From positions 1-64,000 of the forward strand of contig NZ_SSNA01000099.1 of the NCBI RefSeq assembly GCF_004799445.1: DNA of 64,000 nucleotides. The letters are read 5' to 3'. The position numbers were made by a program, and so were the translations under genes. The notes under the pieces are model-generated. The model saw only the letters and a program-made list of their open reading frames with translations. It ran no database searches and was not told the origin of the DNA. The number at the start of each line of letters is the position of its first letter. Position 1 is the stretch's first letter. The stretch is from Bradyrhizobium sp. (GTDB lineage Bacteria; Pseudomonadota; Alphaproteobacteria; Rhizobiales; Xanthobacteraceae). Of this stretch, positions 7,212 through 16,870 are shown one piece after another.

Positions 7212-9098
7212 CTAGCGGGAATCCCGATCGTCCCGATCGTGATCCCTGTCGAAATCGAACATGTCGAAGAGATCTCCGATGGCCGGCATGTTGACGGGAA
7301 CATAGACATTGTCGTCGTGGGCGCGCGGATTGGGCAGATTATCGCGGCTACGCGCGCTGAGCTTGCCGAGATACCAATTCCGCTCGACGAACTTCACGAA
7401 GGAAGAATGTTCGCCATAAACGTGGGTGATGTGACCGCCGCGCGAGAACGGCGAGACCGCAATCATCGGAATGCGCGGCCCGGTACCGAAGAAATCGACG
7501 GGCTGGATGAAGCCGGAGTCATAGAATCCGCCACCCTCGTCCACCGTGACGAAGATCGCCGTGCTCTCCCACAGTTCCCTGTTGCTTTGGGCAAGCTCGA
7601 TGATGTTCTTGGCGAAGGCTTCGAACAGATCGAACTTCGATGATGCCGGATGGCCGTCCATGGTGCCGTCGGGTTTGGCGTAGGACACCGCCGGCAACGT
7701 GCCGTTCTTGAGATCATTGAACAGATCGGTGACATCGCGCATATGCGCGGCGCGCATCGCCGGGTAGTTCAGCTGATATTCAAACGGGTTGCAGATGTTG
7801 CAATAGATTCCGTCGAGCGGAGCACCCGTCCCGGAAGCATTGTAGCTGCCGCCATAATACTTCCACGGGATGTTCTTCGCGCTCAGGAGATCGCCGATGC
7901 TGGTCATGGTGACCGGTGGAATAGCACCGGCCGGGCTTGGCGTGCCCTGCGGCGTCCAGGCCGGGTTGATGTTGACCGCATTGTAATAGTGACCCGGATC
8001 GCACTTGGTCTGGACCGTGTAGGGCAGCTTGCCGAGGTAATCCAGGATCGGCTTGATCCCGGGCTGCGTCGGATCGGAGCAATTGAACCACTGCTTGCGC
8101 GTGGTGTACTGGTTTAGCGTATTGGGTTCCGGATCGGGATTATAGATGCTGCTGGCCGGTGGAGTCGTCGCATGGCCGCTGCCGTCTCCGAAAAACACCT
8201 GATCGGCAAAGCCGAGCGGCACGCTGTCCGGCCCGGTGCCGCCCAACACCGGCTGATGATAATTGTCGCTCATGGTGTATTGGTCGGCGAGGGATTTCAG
8301 ATAGGGCACATCGCCCTTCTGCATGTTGAAAAACGCCATCGTCTGTCCGGCATCGTGCGGTGTGGCACCGGGCGCGGTCGCGTAGGTCGTGGTGACGAAC
8401 GATTGCAGATCGTGCAGGCAGCCGGTCGGATTGTTTCGCGTGACGTGCTCACGGTCGATCGCGCAATCCACCTGCTGGTACATCTGGAAGAACTGGTGGA
8501 TGGTATCGGCAGTATAGGCGTCATAGGGCATGGTTGGGCCGGTGAGCTGGAATGGCCCGGGCGGCAATGTGTTGACGTTGGTGATTCGGATATCCGGGCC
8601 GAGACTGTTTGGCAGACCGGTGCCGCCGGTTCCGAACAAGAACTGGTCGGCGGCGGGTAATCCCGGATCGCCACCGGGTATGCCGAGAAGAGCGGCAGCC
8701 GGCGGGTTTTGCACGCCGCCGAGGTCAGGCGCAGGCAGCACCGAATACAGTGCCTTGTTGGCCGATCCTGCGCTTATGAAATACTTTCCGCCATTCGGCG
8801 CCGAGGTAATCTGAAACTGATGCGCCCTGTCGAAATTTTCGTCGGGCGTGCCGTCGGCCTTGACGATGTGTTCGGACAACAGGTTCAACACCCGCTCGTC
8901 GCGCGACTTCGGCATGTAGGTGGCAAACAGGTGATCGAAGCTGCGATTTTCGCCGACGATAATGATGACATGCTTGATCGGTGACGCGGTCTTGATGGAA
9001 TTGATCGCGTCCTCCGCGCGAGCACCTTGCGAAAGCGCAAGGGCCGCCAGGGAAACTCCGAGCAAGCCAAATCGGCGCGTAAGCGCTGTTTTTTGCAT
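7212..9098 (-). CDS. Exported phosphoesterase (phospholipase C / acid phosphatase family)
   Basis: A 628-residue member of the PF04185 phosphoesterase family (phospholipase C, AcpA). The family hallmark IIVGENRSFDHLF is at residues 46-58, with metal- and substrate-site blocks MSDNYHQPVLGGTGPDS, FVTVDEGGGFYDSG and RIPMIAVSPFSRGGHITH further on. The N-terminus (LTRRFGLLGVSLAALALSQG) carries twin arginines, so Tat export is likely, as for other enzymes of this family, with cleavage after GARA. The C-terminal tail is an unusual Asp/Arg-rich run (FDRDHDRDDRDSR). Start at 9098 has AGGAG seven bases upstream. It probably releases phosphate from organic phosphoesters in the periplasm; the exact substrate is unknown. 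It stands alone. Confidence 0.85.
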   Translation of the reverse strand: MQKTALTRRFGLLGVSLAALALSQGARAEDAINSIKTASPIKHVIIIVGENRSFDHLFATYMPKSRDERVLNLLSEHIVKADGTPDENFDRAHQFQITSAPNGGKYFISAGSANKALYSVLPAPDLGGVQNPPAAALLGIPGGDPGLPAADQFLFGTGGTGLPNSLGPDIRITNVNTLPPGPFQLTGPTMPYDAYTADTIHQFFQMYQQVDCAIDREHVTRNNPTGCLHDLQSFVTTTYATAPGATPHDAGQTMAFFNMQKGDVPYLKSLADQYTMSDNYHQPVLGGTGPDSVPLGFADQVFFGDGSGHATTPPASSIYNPDPEPNTLNQYTTRKQWFNCSDPTQPGIKPILDYLGKLPYTVQTKCDPGHYYNAVNINPAWTPQGTPSPAGAIPPVTMTSIGDLLSAKNIPWKYYGGSYNASGTGAPLDGIYCNICNPFEYQLNYPAMRAAHMRDVTDLFNDLKNGTLPAVSYAKPDGTMDGHPASSKFDLFEAFAKNIIELAQSNRELWESTAIFVTVDEGGGFYDSGFIQPVDFFGTGPRIPMIAVSPFSRGGHITHVYGEHSSFVKFVERNWYLGKLSARSRDNLPNPRAHDDNVYVPVNMPAIGDLFDMFDFDRDHDRDDRDSR

Positions 9099-9492
9099 AG
9101 CATTCTCCTGTTGGATTTTAAAAGTCACGGCAACGGGCGCATTGTTATTCTGCGACGATGACAGCCATTTTTTGATTGCGTGACACAACCAGAAAGCTTC
9201 GCAGCACGAGATCGCCGCCGCGCGCCACACTGATGTCATGATGCGTGCTGCTTGAACCGGTCAGCAGGTAATTGCGTCGATTCGAATCTGACGGACCGTG
9301 CGGAATTTTTCTGATGGAACTGTCGCGCGATCCGCCGCGTATGCGGAACTCTCGGACCGCTTTGAGCTCAACGCGGAAATCTCTAATTGTTCCGGTTCCG
9401 AATTCGGACATTCGACCGATGCAGTCGGGTGTTCGCAAGAGGCGGCGAAGGTCTGCGACCGCGCGCTGACCTTCATCATGCTCGCATCCAAA
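9099..9492. other. Intergenic region, no feature recognised
   Basis: About 390 bp between two minus-strand genes. Short open frames on both strands have no recognisable homology, ribosome site or codon bias. It should hold the phosphoesterase promoter near 9099-9250, but I see no clear -35/-10 or -24/-12 motif. Confidence 0.4.
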
Positions 9493-10770
9493 TTATTCCG
9501 CCGCGCGCCGCGGCCGGAAATTTTCGATCAGCCGCAGCAGCACGCGCGCCCCAGCATCGGCATCGGCCAGCTCGACATGCTCGTCCGGATGGTGGCTGAT
9601 GCCGCCGCGGCATCGCACGAACAGCATGCCGACGTCGGCAATGTCGACCATCGCCATGCCGTCATGCCCGGCGCCGCTTGGCAGTTCGAACACCGGATAG
9701 CCTTCCGCCGCCACCGCAGCCGCCACCTGCGCCTTCAGCCACGGCGCACATGGCACGGTACGATTTTCATGGGTCACGTCGAGCTGCAGCGGGAGCTTGC
9801 GGCGTTTTGCAATCGCTTCGATATGCCGGACGATATCGGTCACCGCACGCTTGCGGTGGGTGTCCGTGGGCGCGCGAAGATCGATGGTAAAGTGAACCTG
9901 CCCCGGGATCACGTTGGTCGCTCCGGGCATGGCGTGGATATAACCGACCGTGCCGACCAATCCGCCGTCATCGGTGCGGCATACCTCCTCGATCTTGCAG
10001 ATGCATTCCGCGGCGCCCGCCAGCGCATCGCGCCGCAGCGCCATCGGCACCGTTCCGGCATGACCGGCCATGCCGGTCAGTTTTGCCGCCAGACGGGTCG
10101 CGCCCGAGATGGCGCTCACCAACCCGACCGGCAGGTTCTGCGCTTCCAATACCGGTCCCTGCTCGATGTGAAGTTCGATATAGGCCAGCAGCTCGCTGCG
10201 GATCCTTGCCGCCGCGCCGATATGGTCGGGATCGAGACCGAACTGAATGAGCGCATCGCGCATCGACATCCCGGCGCTGTCCTTCGAGGCGAGCACGCTC
10301 TCGTTGAACGTTCCCGCGACCGCCCGGCTGCCCAGCAGCGTCGAGGCAAACCGAACCCCCTCTTCGTCGGCGAATCCGATCACCTCGATGGCGAACGCCA
10401 ATCGGCGGCCTCTTTTGTGCAGATCGGCGACACAGGAGATCGCCGTGATCAAGCCGAGCGGGCCGTCCCATTTGCCGGCATCGCGCACGGTGTCGTAATG
10501 CGAGCCCAGCATCAGGCACGGCATACCCGGCCGTTCGCCTTCGTAACGGCCGCAGACATTACCGATCGCGTCGAGATGCGCGCGCATTCCCGCCTCACGC
10601 ATCCAGCTCAGGATCAGCTCAGCCGCGGCGCGATGCTCTGCTGTCAGGAAGATGCGCGCGAGATGTTCCGGCGTTTCGGAAATCGTCCCAAGCCGGTTGA
10701 TCCGGCCGACGATCTCGCCGCCGAGGGATAGGGTTTGTCGCCCGGCGGTTTCCGCATTCATCTCGCTCAT
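9493..10770 (-). CDS. allC: Allantoate amidohydrolase-type Zn hydrolase (M20 family)
   Basis: A 425-residue dinuclear-zinc amidase of the AllC/HyuC group within peptidase family M20. Metal-site residues are visible: H91 in GSHYDT, D102 in KWDGPLG, E136-E137 in FADEEG and the late histidines of GISHHPDE. The ELHIEQGPVLE and GATNVIPG blocks are typical of allantoate amidohydrolases and N-carbamoyl-L-amino-acid hydrolases. In this purine-to-ureide neighbourhood the likely reaction is allantoate to ureidoglycine plus ammonia and CO2. N-carbamoyl amino acid or beta-ureidopropionate hydrolysis is the alternative. It is divergent from the BMP transporter operon at 11200, sharing a regulatory region. 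Start at 10770 (MSEMNAE) has only a weak ribosome site; MNAE nine bases downstream is possible. Confidence 0.8.
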   Translation of the reverse strand: MSEMNAETAGRQTLSLGGEIVGRINRLGTISETPEHLARIFLTAEHRAAAELILSWMREAGMRAHLDAIGNVCGRYEGERPGMPCLMLGSHYDTVRDAGKWDGPLGLITAISCVADLHKRGRRLAFAIEVIGFADEEGVRFASTLLGSRAVAGTFNESVLASKDSAGMSMRDALIQFGLDPDHIGAAARIRSELLAYIELHIEQGPVLEAQNLPVGLVSAISGATRLAAKLTGMAGHAGTVPMALRRDALAGAAECICKIEEVCRTDDGGLVGTVGYIHAMPGATNVIPGQVHFTIDLRAPTDTHRKRAVTDIVRHIEAIAKRRKLPLQLDVTHENRTVPCAPWLKAQVAAAVAAEGYPVFELPSGAGHDGMAMVDIADVGMLFVRCRGGISHHPDEHVELADADAGARVLLRLIENFRPRRAAE

Positions 10771-11199
10771 GTTTTTCCGATGATGGGGCCAAAGCCGGCT
10801 TGCATGGGCTTTCGACCGGTCGATACAAATCCAGTGCCAGCGGACCGGCAAATCCGGGGGTGATCCGAAACTGGTAGCAGCCTATGCCCGATTGATCAGC
10901 CGGCAAATGATCGGAGGCACCACTGCGGTCCAACCGCGAGCCGACCGATCCGGGTTAAGGATTGCTTAACTCCATTGCATACAATCAAAAAATGTCGCCT
11001 AATTTTTAGTCATGCTATCGCCTGCCCAAGTTTTAAACCGAAATCGAGAAACCAAAATATTCTAACAATTTCAATCGATTGTTTTGGATTGCATAGCAAA
11101 AAAGCTCTGGCATGAAGATTGCGACATGGCCTGTCGGGCTCCGCCGGATCGGCGAAGCCGCGTATTAGCGGCGGTGCGTCCGCCAAAGGGAGCAGGCAC
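10771..11199. promoter_or_regulatory. Divergent control region allC / BMP-biuH operon
   Basis: A 430-bp AT-richer gap rich in inverted repeats. 10954-10970 is GTTAAG-gattg-CTTAAC; 10974-10985 is ATTGCATACAAT, similar to the GntR-like site at 5400-5411; 11065-11084 pairs AACAAT with ATTGTT. At 11108-11123, TGGCATGAAGATTGCG fits the RpoN -24/-12 pattern with two departures, 77 bp before the operon ATG. The start codon at 11200 has GGGAG at 11188-11192. All binding roles are inferred. Confidence 0.5.
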
Positions 11200-12309
11200 A
11201 TGGATTTTGGCAGGATTTCACGACGACATCTCTTGCAGGGAAGCGCGGCGCTGACGCTCGGCACGGCCTTCGGCGGGCGAACCGCCTTCGCGGCGGATAC
11301 CACGATCGGCTTCATCTATGTCGGGTCGCGCGACGACTACGGCTACAACCAGGCGCACGCGCAAGGCGCCGCGGCGCTGAAGAAGATGCCCGGCCTCAAG
11401 GTGGTCGAGGAGGAAAAGGTCCCGGAAACCGACGCCGTCGAAAAGACGATGGAGTCGATGATCAATCTCGACGGCGCGACGCTGCTGTTCCCGACCTCGT
11501 TCGGATATTACAATCCGCACGTGATCAAGATGGCCAACAAGTTCCCGAAGATACGCTTCGAGCACGCCGGCGGCCTGTGGACCGACAAGGATCCGAAGAA
11601 CGCCGGCAGTTACTTCGGCTATATCGACGAGGCCCAATATATCTCCGGCATCGTCGCCGGCTACTCGACCAAGAGCGGCAAGCTCGGCTTTGTCGCCGCC
11701 AAGCCGATCCCGCAGGTGCTGCGCAATATCAATGCCTTCACACTCGGCGCCAAGCTCGCCAACCCCAAGGCCACTACCCAGGTGATCTTCACCGGCGACT
11801 GGTCGATGCCGGTCAAGGAAGCCGAAGCAACCAACAGCCTGATCGATCAGGGGGTCGATGTCCTGACCTGCCACGTCGACGGGCCGAAGACCATGGTCGA
11901 AAACGCGGCGCGGCGCGGCGCGATGGTGTGCGGCTATCACGTCAACCAGTCCCCGCTGGCACCGAAAGCGTATCTCACCGGCGCTGAATGGAACTGGGAA
12001 GCGCTCTATCCGAAGTTCGTGAAAATGATCGCCGCCGGAGAGGCCATCCCGAATTTCTATCGCGGCGGCCTGAAGGAAGAGATCGTCAAGGTCTCGCCCT
12101 ATGGCGAGGCGGTCTCGGCGGAAGCCCGCAAACACGCCGACGATATCAAGGCCAAGCTCACCGCGGGCACCTACACCATCTTCAAGGGCCCGATCGTGGA
12201 CAACAAGGGCAAGACCGTGATCGGCGCTGGAACCGAGCGCGGCCAGAGGGATACCGAACTGGAAAAGATGGACTACCTGGTGGAAGGCGTCATCGGAGCG
12301 ACTTCGTGA
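11200..12309 (+). CDS. BMP-family ABC transporter substrate-binding protein (Tat-exported)
   Basis: A 369-residue periplasmic binding protein of the Bmp/PnrA (Med) family (COG1744), the class that binds nucleosides in characterised members. Features: FIYVGSRDDYGYNQAH near residue 34, FPTSFGYYNP, FEHAGG, and the Y-x-G-Y-I-D-E block. The N-terminus reads ISRRHLLQGSAALTLG, a twin-arginine signal ending in AFA-AD, which is less usual than a Sec signal for this family. It heads a five-gene operon with two permeases, biuret hydrolase and an ATPase; the next gene overlaps by 4 bp. Binding-pocket residues differ from the second BMP protein at 22860, so its ligand probably differs, perhaps a ureide or biuret-like compound (inference). 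Confidence 0.85.
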   Translation: MDFGRISRRHLLQGSAALTLGTAFGGRTAFAADTTIGFIYVGSRDDYGYNQAHAQGAAALKKMPGLKVVEEEKVPETDAVEKTMESMINLDGATLLFPTSFGYYNPHVIKMANKFPKIRFEHAGGLWTDKDPKNAGSYFGYIDEAQYISGIVAGYSTKSGKLGFVAAKPIPQVLRNINAFTLGAKLANPKATTQVIFTGDWSMPVKEAEATNSLIDQGVDVLTCHVDGPKTMVENAARRGAMVCGYHVNQSPLAPKAYLTGAEWNWEALYPKFVKMIAAGEAIPNFYRGGLKEEIVKVSPYGEAVSAEARKHADDIKAKLTAGTYTIFKGPIVDNKGKTVIGAGTERGQRDTELEKMDYLVEGVIGATS

Positions 12310-13415
12310 CGTCAGAAGTTGCTGGTCCTGCCGAAGCGGTGGCGATTTCCCCGGCCGCGGATCCGGGGTTTCTGCAGCGTTACGGCGGGACCATCGAATA
12401 CATCCTGATTCCGGGCGCGGCGCTGGTCGGCGCGCTCGGGGTGTTCGGGATGTTCGTCGCGCTGTTCGGCAAGAGCCCGCTCGACCTCTATTTCTATATG
12501 TACCAGGGCGCGTTCGGCACCTGGTTCTCATGGCAGAACACGCTGACGCGCGCCGCGCCCTTGATACTGACCGCGCTATGCACCGCCCTGCCCGCGCAAC
12601 TCGGCATGGTCATCATCGGCGGCGAAGGCGCGCTTCTGATCGGCGCGCTGGCCTCGACCAGCGCGGCGCTGACGATGCAGTCGGCGCCGCCGCTGGCGGT
12701 GCAACTGGCGATGGCTGCCACCGGCATGATCGCTGGCGGACTTTGGATCATGCTGTCGGGCGGGCTTCGCCAGTACCGCGGCGTCAATGAAACGATTTCG
12801 AGCCTGCTGCTGGTTTACATTGCGCTGGCGATCCTCAACCATCTGGTCGAGGGCCTGATGCGCGATCCCACCAGCCTCAACAAGCCGTCGACGCGGGAGA
12901 TCGGCGCGGCCAATATGCTGGGATCGATCCCCGGCACCGACGTGCACTGGGGACTGGTGTTCGGCATCGTCGCCGCCGTCGCATCCTACATCCTGATCTA
13001 TCACACCGTGTTCGGCTTCGCCGCGCGGGTCGCCGGCGGCAACATCCGCGCCGCCAGGATCGTGGGCCTTGGCGTCGGCAAGCTGATCATGACCGTCTGC
13101 TTTCTGGCCGGCGCGTCGGCCGGCCTTGCCGGGATGGTCGAAGTCGCCGCGGTGCAGGGCCGCACCAATGCCAATCTCGCCGCGGGCTACGGCTTTACCG
13201 GCATCCTTGTCGCCTTCCTGGCCCGGCAAAACCCGCTGGCCGTCATTCCGGTCGCCATTCTGCTCGGTGGAATCGGCGCCAGCGGCGGGCTGTTGCAGCG
13301 CCGGCTCGGATTGCCCGACGCCTCGGTCCAGGTGCTGCAGGGCATTATCTTCGTCTTCGTTCTTGCGAGCGACGCGCTTTACGGACGAATCGGCTTCCTG
13401 AAAGGGAAATCCTGA
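12306..13415 (+). CDS. BMP-type ABC transporter permease 1
   Basis: A 369-residue inner-membrane permease of the branched-chain/BPD_transp_2 type (COG4603, YufP/NupP-like). It has about ten hydrophobic segments, and the cytoplasmic coupling region around GGNIRAARIVGLGVGKL. The GTG at 12306 overlaps the stop of the binding-protein gene (GTGA); reading frame before that codon is a different protein in another frame. The transmembrane domain pairs with the permease encoded at 13417 to form the pore. Confidence 0.85.
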   Translation: MTSEVAGPAEAVAISPAADPGFLQRYGGTIEYILIPGAALVGALGVFGMFVALFGKSPLDLYFYMYQGAFGTWFSWQNTLTRAAPLILTALCTALPAQLGMVIIGGEGALLIGALASTSAALTMQSAPPLAVQLAMAATGMIAGGLWIMLSGGLRQYRGVNETISSLLLVYIALAILNHLVEGLMRDPTSLNKPSTREIGAANMLGSIPGTDVHWGLVFGIVAAVASYILIYHTVFGFAARVAGGNIRAARIVGLGVGKLIMTVCFLAGASAGLAGMVEVAAVQGRTNANLAAGYGFTGILVAFLARQNPLAVIPVAILLGGIGASGGLLQRRLGLPDASVQVLQGIIFVFVLASDALYGRIGFLKGKS

Positions 13416-13416
13416 C

Positions 13417-14343
13417 ATGGCTGACGGAACGATCGGACTCTGGACCGTGCCTCTGGCGGTGTTTGGCGGCGCCATCCGCGTCTCCACGCCGTTTCTGTTC
13501 GTCAGCCTCGGCGAATGCATCACCGAGCGTTCGGGGCGCATCAACCTCGGCCTCGAGGGAACGCTGGTGATGGGCGCGATGAGCGCTTACGGCATTTCCT
13601 ATGTCACGGGGTCGCCCTGGCTCGGTGTGCTTGCCGCCGGCGTCACCGGCGCGCTGTTGGGCGCGCTTCACGCCGGAATCTGCTCGCTGCCACGGGTCAA
13701 CGACATCGCCGTCGGCATCGCACTGATGCTGTTCGGGACCGGCCTTGCCTTCTACCTCGGAAAGCCGCTGATCGAGCCGACGGCGCCGCGGCTGCCCGCG
13801 ATCGATTTCGGATGGTGGAGCGACATAGCCCAGGTTCGCGCCGCGCTGCGAATCAACGTGCTGTTTCTGATCGGCATCGCGCTGGCGCCGATCCTGTACT
13901 GGGCCTTTCGGACGACACGTTGGGGCTTGCTGATCCGCACCGCCGGCGAAAGTTCGGATGCGGCGCGCGCCATGGGATATTCCGTTCTGGCCATCCGCTT
14001 GCGCGCCACCATGGTCGGCGGCTTTCTCGCCGGGATTGGCGGCTCATTTCTGTCACTGTTCTATCCCGGCAGCTGGAACGAGGGCCTCTCCAGCGGACAG
14101 GGTGTCACCGCGGTCGCGCTGGTGATCTTCGCGCGATGGGATCCAATGCTGTGCATGTGGGCATCGCTCGCCTTTGGCGGCGCGGCCGCGCTCGGGCCGG
14201 CGCTGCAGTCGGTCGGCGTGACCTCGGGATATCACCTGTTCAACGCCGCCCCCTACATTCTGACGCTCGCGATCATGATCATCACCTGCTCGCCGAAACG
14301 CACCCTGACCGGGGCTCCGGCCGAACTTTCGATCACCCGATGA
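13417..14343 (+). CDS. BMP-type ABC transporter permease 2
   Basis: A 308-residue permease (COG1079, YufQ/NupQ-like). The conserved [20 protein letters not shown] near residues 30-50 is the family signature, and [14 protein letters not shown] forms the coupling loop. It starts one base after the stop of permease 1, so translation is coupled. Together with permease 1 and the ATPase at 15052 it forms the transporter; the biuret hydrolase gene follows 28 bp downstream. Confidence 0.87.
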   Translation: MADGTIGLWTVPLAVFGGAIRVSTPFLFVSLGECITERSGRINLGLEGTLVMGAMSAYGISYVTGSPWLGVLAAGVTGALLGALHAGICSLPRVNDIAVGIALMLFGTGLAFYLGKPLIEPTAPRLPAIDFGWWSDIAQVRAALRINVLFLIGIALAPILYWAFRTTRWGLLIRTAGESSDAARAMGYSVLAIRLRATMVGGFLAGIGGSFLSLFYPGSWNEGLSSGQGVTAVALVIFARWDPMLCMWASLAFGGAAALGPALQSVGVTSGYHLFNAAPYILTLAIMIITCSPKRTLTGAPAELSITR

Positions 14344-14371
14344 ACCGCTATCGACCAACGAGGCTAAAGAC

Positions 14372-15055
14372 ATGGCCGAACGTTATCTGAAGTCCGAACC
14401 CTATGCGTGGCCCTATAACGGCGACCTGCGGCCGGAGAATACCGCGCTCATCGTCATCGACATGCAGACCGATTTCTGCGGGGTCGGCGGCTACGTCGAC
14501 AAGATGGGATACGACCTGTCACTGACGCGCGCGCCGATCGAGCCGATCAAGCGGCTGCTTGCCGTCATGCGCGCCCAGGGCTTCCACATCATCCATACCC
14601 GCGAGGGTCACCGCCCCGATCTCACCGATCTGCCCGCGAACAAGCAGTGGCGGTCGCGGCAGATCGGCGCCGGGATCGGCGACCCCGGCCCGTGCGGGCG
14701 CGTGCTGGTCCGCGGCGAGGCCGGCTGGGAAATCATTCCCGACCTGGCGCCGCTGCCGGGCGAGCCCATCATCGACAAGCCCGGCAAGGGATCGTTCTGC
14801 GCCACCGATCTGGAGCTGATGCTGCGGCTGCGCGGCATCGAGAACATCGTGCTCACCGGCATCACCACCGATGTCTGCGTCCACACCACCATGCGGGAGG
14901 CAAACGACCGCGGCTTCGAATGCGTCCTGATCGAGGACTGCTGTGCCGCCACCGACAAGAGCAATCACGACCACGCGCTGAAGATGGTCAAGATGCAGGG
15001 CGGCGTGTTCGGCGCCGTCGCCACTTCCGCCGCGCTGATCGGCGCCCTGTCATGA
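14372..15055 (+). CDS. biuH: Biuret amidohydrolase
   Basis: A 227-residue isochorismatase-fold amidohydrolase closely resembling rhizobial biuret hydrolase (BiuH), which converts biuret to allophanate and ammonia. Triad residues are D30 (IVIDMQTDF), K136 ([10 protein letters not shown]) and nucleophile C169 (TTDVCVHTT). [20 protein letters not shown] at the N-terminus and [20 protein letters not shown] in the middle are the stretches I recognise from rhizobial BiuH. The gene lies inside an ABC transporter operon: 28 bp after the second permease and overlapping the ATPase start by 4 bp (ATGA). This arrangement suggests the transporter imports the hydrolase substrate or a precursor. Allophanate hydrolase and cyanuric acid hydrolase are not in the window. 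Ureidoacrylate or another carbamoyl compound remains possible. Confidence 0.85.
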   Translation: MAERYLKSEPYAWPYNGDLRPENTALIVIDMQTDFCGVGGYVDKMGYDLSLTRAPIEPIKRLLAVMRAQGFHIIHTREGHRPDLTDLPANKQWRSRQIGAGIGDPGPCGRVLVRGEAGWEIIPDLAPLPGEPIIDKPGKGSFCATDLELMLRLRGIENIVLTGITTDVCVHTTMREANDRGFECVLIEDCCAATDKSNHDHALKMVKMQGGVFGAVATSAALIGALS

Positions 15056-16584
15056 TTATCGGCGAAGCGCCGCTGCCGAGCGGGCCCCTTGGCGTCGATG
15101 CCGTCGCCATGACGATGCGGTTTGGCGACTTCGTCGCCTTGGACAACGTCGAACTGAAAGTGCGTCCCGGCTCGTTCCATGCGCTGCTTGGCGAAAACGG
15201 CGCCGGCAAGAGCACGCTCGTCAAATGCATCATGGGCTATTACCACCCGACCGAGGGCGATGTCCTGGTCGGCGGCCGCGAACAGGCGATCGGCAATCCG
15301 AAGGACGCCCATGCGCTCGGCCTTGGCATGGTGTACCAGCATTTCACCCTGGTGCCCGCGATGACGGTAGCGGAGAATCTGGTGCTGGCGCGCGACGACG
15401 TTCCCGCGGTGGTGAACTGGGCCCGGGAGAAACAGGAGCTGGAAGCCTTTCTGGGACGGATGCCGTTCAAGGTCCCGCTCAACGCCAGGGTTTCCGACAT
15501 CTCCGCCGGCGAGCGGCAAAAATGCGAAATCCTCAAGCAGCTCTATTTGAAGCGGCGGTTTCTGATTCTCGACGAGCCGACATCGGTGCTGACGCCGGGT
15601 GAAGCCGACGAGGTGCTGGGCATGCTGCGGGCCATGGTCGTCGATGACGGCCTGACCATCCTGATGATCACCCACAAGTTCCGTGAAGTGATGGCGTTCG
15701 CCGACGAGGTGACGATTCTTCGCCGCGGCAAACTGGCGGGCCACGGCAAGGTGGCCGACCTCACGCCTGACAGCATGGCCCGGATGATGATCGGCGCCGA
15801 GGAATTGACGCTTCAGCCGCCCCGGGTCGGGGAAGTGGGCGACGTTCGGCTTGAACTCGATAAACTCAACGCGCTGGACGATGCCGGCGCGGTTGCGGTT
15901 CACGACGTATCGCTGGCGGTGCGGGGCGGAGAGATCGTCGGCATTGCCGGCGTATCCGGCAACGGCCAGCGGCAGCTGGTCGAGGTGCTTGCCGGCCAGC
16001 GCCAGGCGGAGAGCGGCGCAATCCGCGTCATTGGCGACCCCTATCACGCCACCCGCGAGGAAATGCGCCGGCACAAGATGTCGCTGCTGCCGGAGGAGCC
16101 GCTGAAGAACGCCTGTGTCGGAGGCATGAGCGTCGCCGACAATATCGCCTTTCGCGAATTCGACCGCGCGCCGTTTGCAAGCGGCGGCTGGTGGCTCAAC
16201 CGCGCGGCCTTCCGCAGCGACGCCGAGAAGAAAATCGGCCTCTACAAGATCAAGACCCGCACCCCGGACACCCCGATCTCGGCGCTTTCCGGCGGCAACG
16301 TGCAGCGCACCGTGCTGGCGCGCGAACTCGGCGGCGAGGTCGAAGTGCTGATCGCCGCCAATCCGTGCTTCGGGCTGGATTTTGCCGCGGTCGCGCAGAT
16401 TCACGCGGAGATCATGGCCGCGAGAAACCGCGGCGCCGCGGTGTTGCTGGTGAGCGAAGACCTCGACGAGCTGCTCGAACTGTCGGATCGTCTGGTGGTG
16501 ATGTTTCACGGCCAATTCGTCTATGAGGCCCGCGCCAGCGAAGCCGACCTCACGGATATCGGGCGGCACATGGCGGGACATTGA
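15052..16584 (+). CDS. BMP-type ABC transporter ATPase (double nucleotide-binding domain)
   Basis: A 510-residue ATPase with two tandem ABC domains, as in RbsA/YufO proteins. Domain 1 is canonical: Walker [10 protein letters not shown], signature ISAGERQ, Walker B FLILDEPT. Domain 2 has a degenerate Walker A (GVSGNGQRQ), signature LSGGNVQR and a Walker B replaced by [12 protein letters not shown], which lacks the catalytic acid pair; this asymmetry is normal for the family. The ATG at 15052 overlaps the biuH stop. It powers the transporter formed with the permeases at 12306 and 13417 and closes the operon. Confidence 0.88.
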   Translation: MIIGEAPLPSGPLGVDAVAMTMRFGDFVALDNVELKVRPGSFHALLGENGAGKSTLVKCIMGYYHPTEGDVLVGGREQAIGNPKDAHALGLGMVYQHFTLVPAMTVAENLVLARDDVPAVVNWAREKQELEAFLGRMPFKVPLNARVSDISAGERQKCEILKQLYLKRRFLILDEPTSVLTPGEADEVLGMLRAMVVDDGLTILMITHKFREVMAFADEVTILRRGKLAGHGKVADLTPDSMARMMIGAEELTLQPPRVGEVGDVRLELDKLNALDDAGAVAVHDVSLAVRGGEIVGIAGVSGNGQRQLVEVLAGQRQAESGAIRVIGDPYHATREEMRRHKMSLLPEEPLKNACVGGMSVADNIAFREFDRAPFASGGWWLNRAAFRSDAEKKIGLYKIKTRTPDTPISALSGGNVQRTVLARELGGEVEVLIAANPCFGLDFAAVAQIHAEIMAARNRGAAVLLVSEDLDELLELSDRLVVMFHGQFVYEARASEADLTDIGRHMAGH

Positions 16585-16681
16585 CCTGCTGGCTTGCTTG
16601 TCTATCACGGCCGCTGTCTGCATGATGGCACAAGCGGTCGCGGACAGAGGGAAACTTCGGAGTTGAATTTCGTTCGCGTAT

Positions 16682-16759
16682 CTCATGGCCTCGTGGTTCT
16701 CAAGGCGATGCGAAGCATCGTCCGGAGACGCACGGCGTTGCCGCGCTCCTCACCATGAG
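16682..16759. repeat. Bradyrhizobium-type palindromic intergenic repeat
   Basis: Within the 286-bp gap between the ATPase and deaminase genes, ctcatgg (16682-16688) pairs with ccatgag (16753-16759), and an inner hairpin cgatgc-gaa-gcatcg lies at 16706-16720. The segment, with its gagacgc...gcgctcctcaccatgagg wording, resembles the short dispersed repeats common between Bradyrhizobium genes. A related gtctcgaaggatg fragment follows near 16831. It is unlikely to encode anything. Confidence 0.6.
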
Positions 16760-16870
16760 GATCCAAAGCCTTGTCTTTAGGAGGCGCCAACGGGTCGCGC
16801 GAACGCGCGCCCGATGATAAACTCCGCGCCGTCTCGAAGGATGCAGCACTGAACCGGCCAGGGCCTTGAT

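Noticed and set aside
9145..9438. 97-codon minus-strand frame between phosphoesterase and allC
   Set aside because: No homology, poor codon pattern and no ribosome site; treated as promoter-bearing intergenic DNA.
14965..16686. 573-codon minus-strand frame opposite the ABC ATPase gene
   Set aside because: Antisense shadow: no homology, and the plus strand has complete Walker motifs.
16682..16862. Possible small RNA in the gap before the deaminase gene
   Set aside because: The stem-loops match dispersed Bradyrhizobium-type intergenic repeats better than a specific RNA gene.
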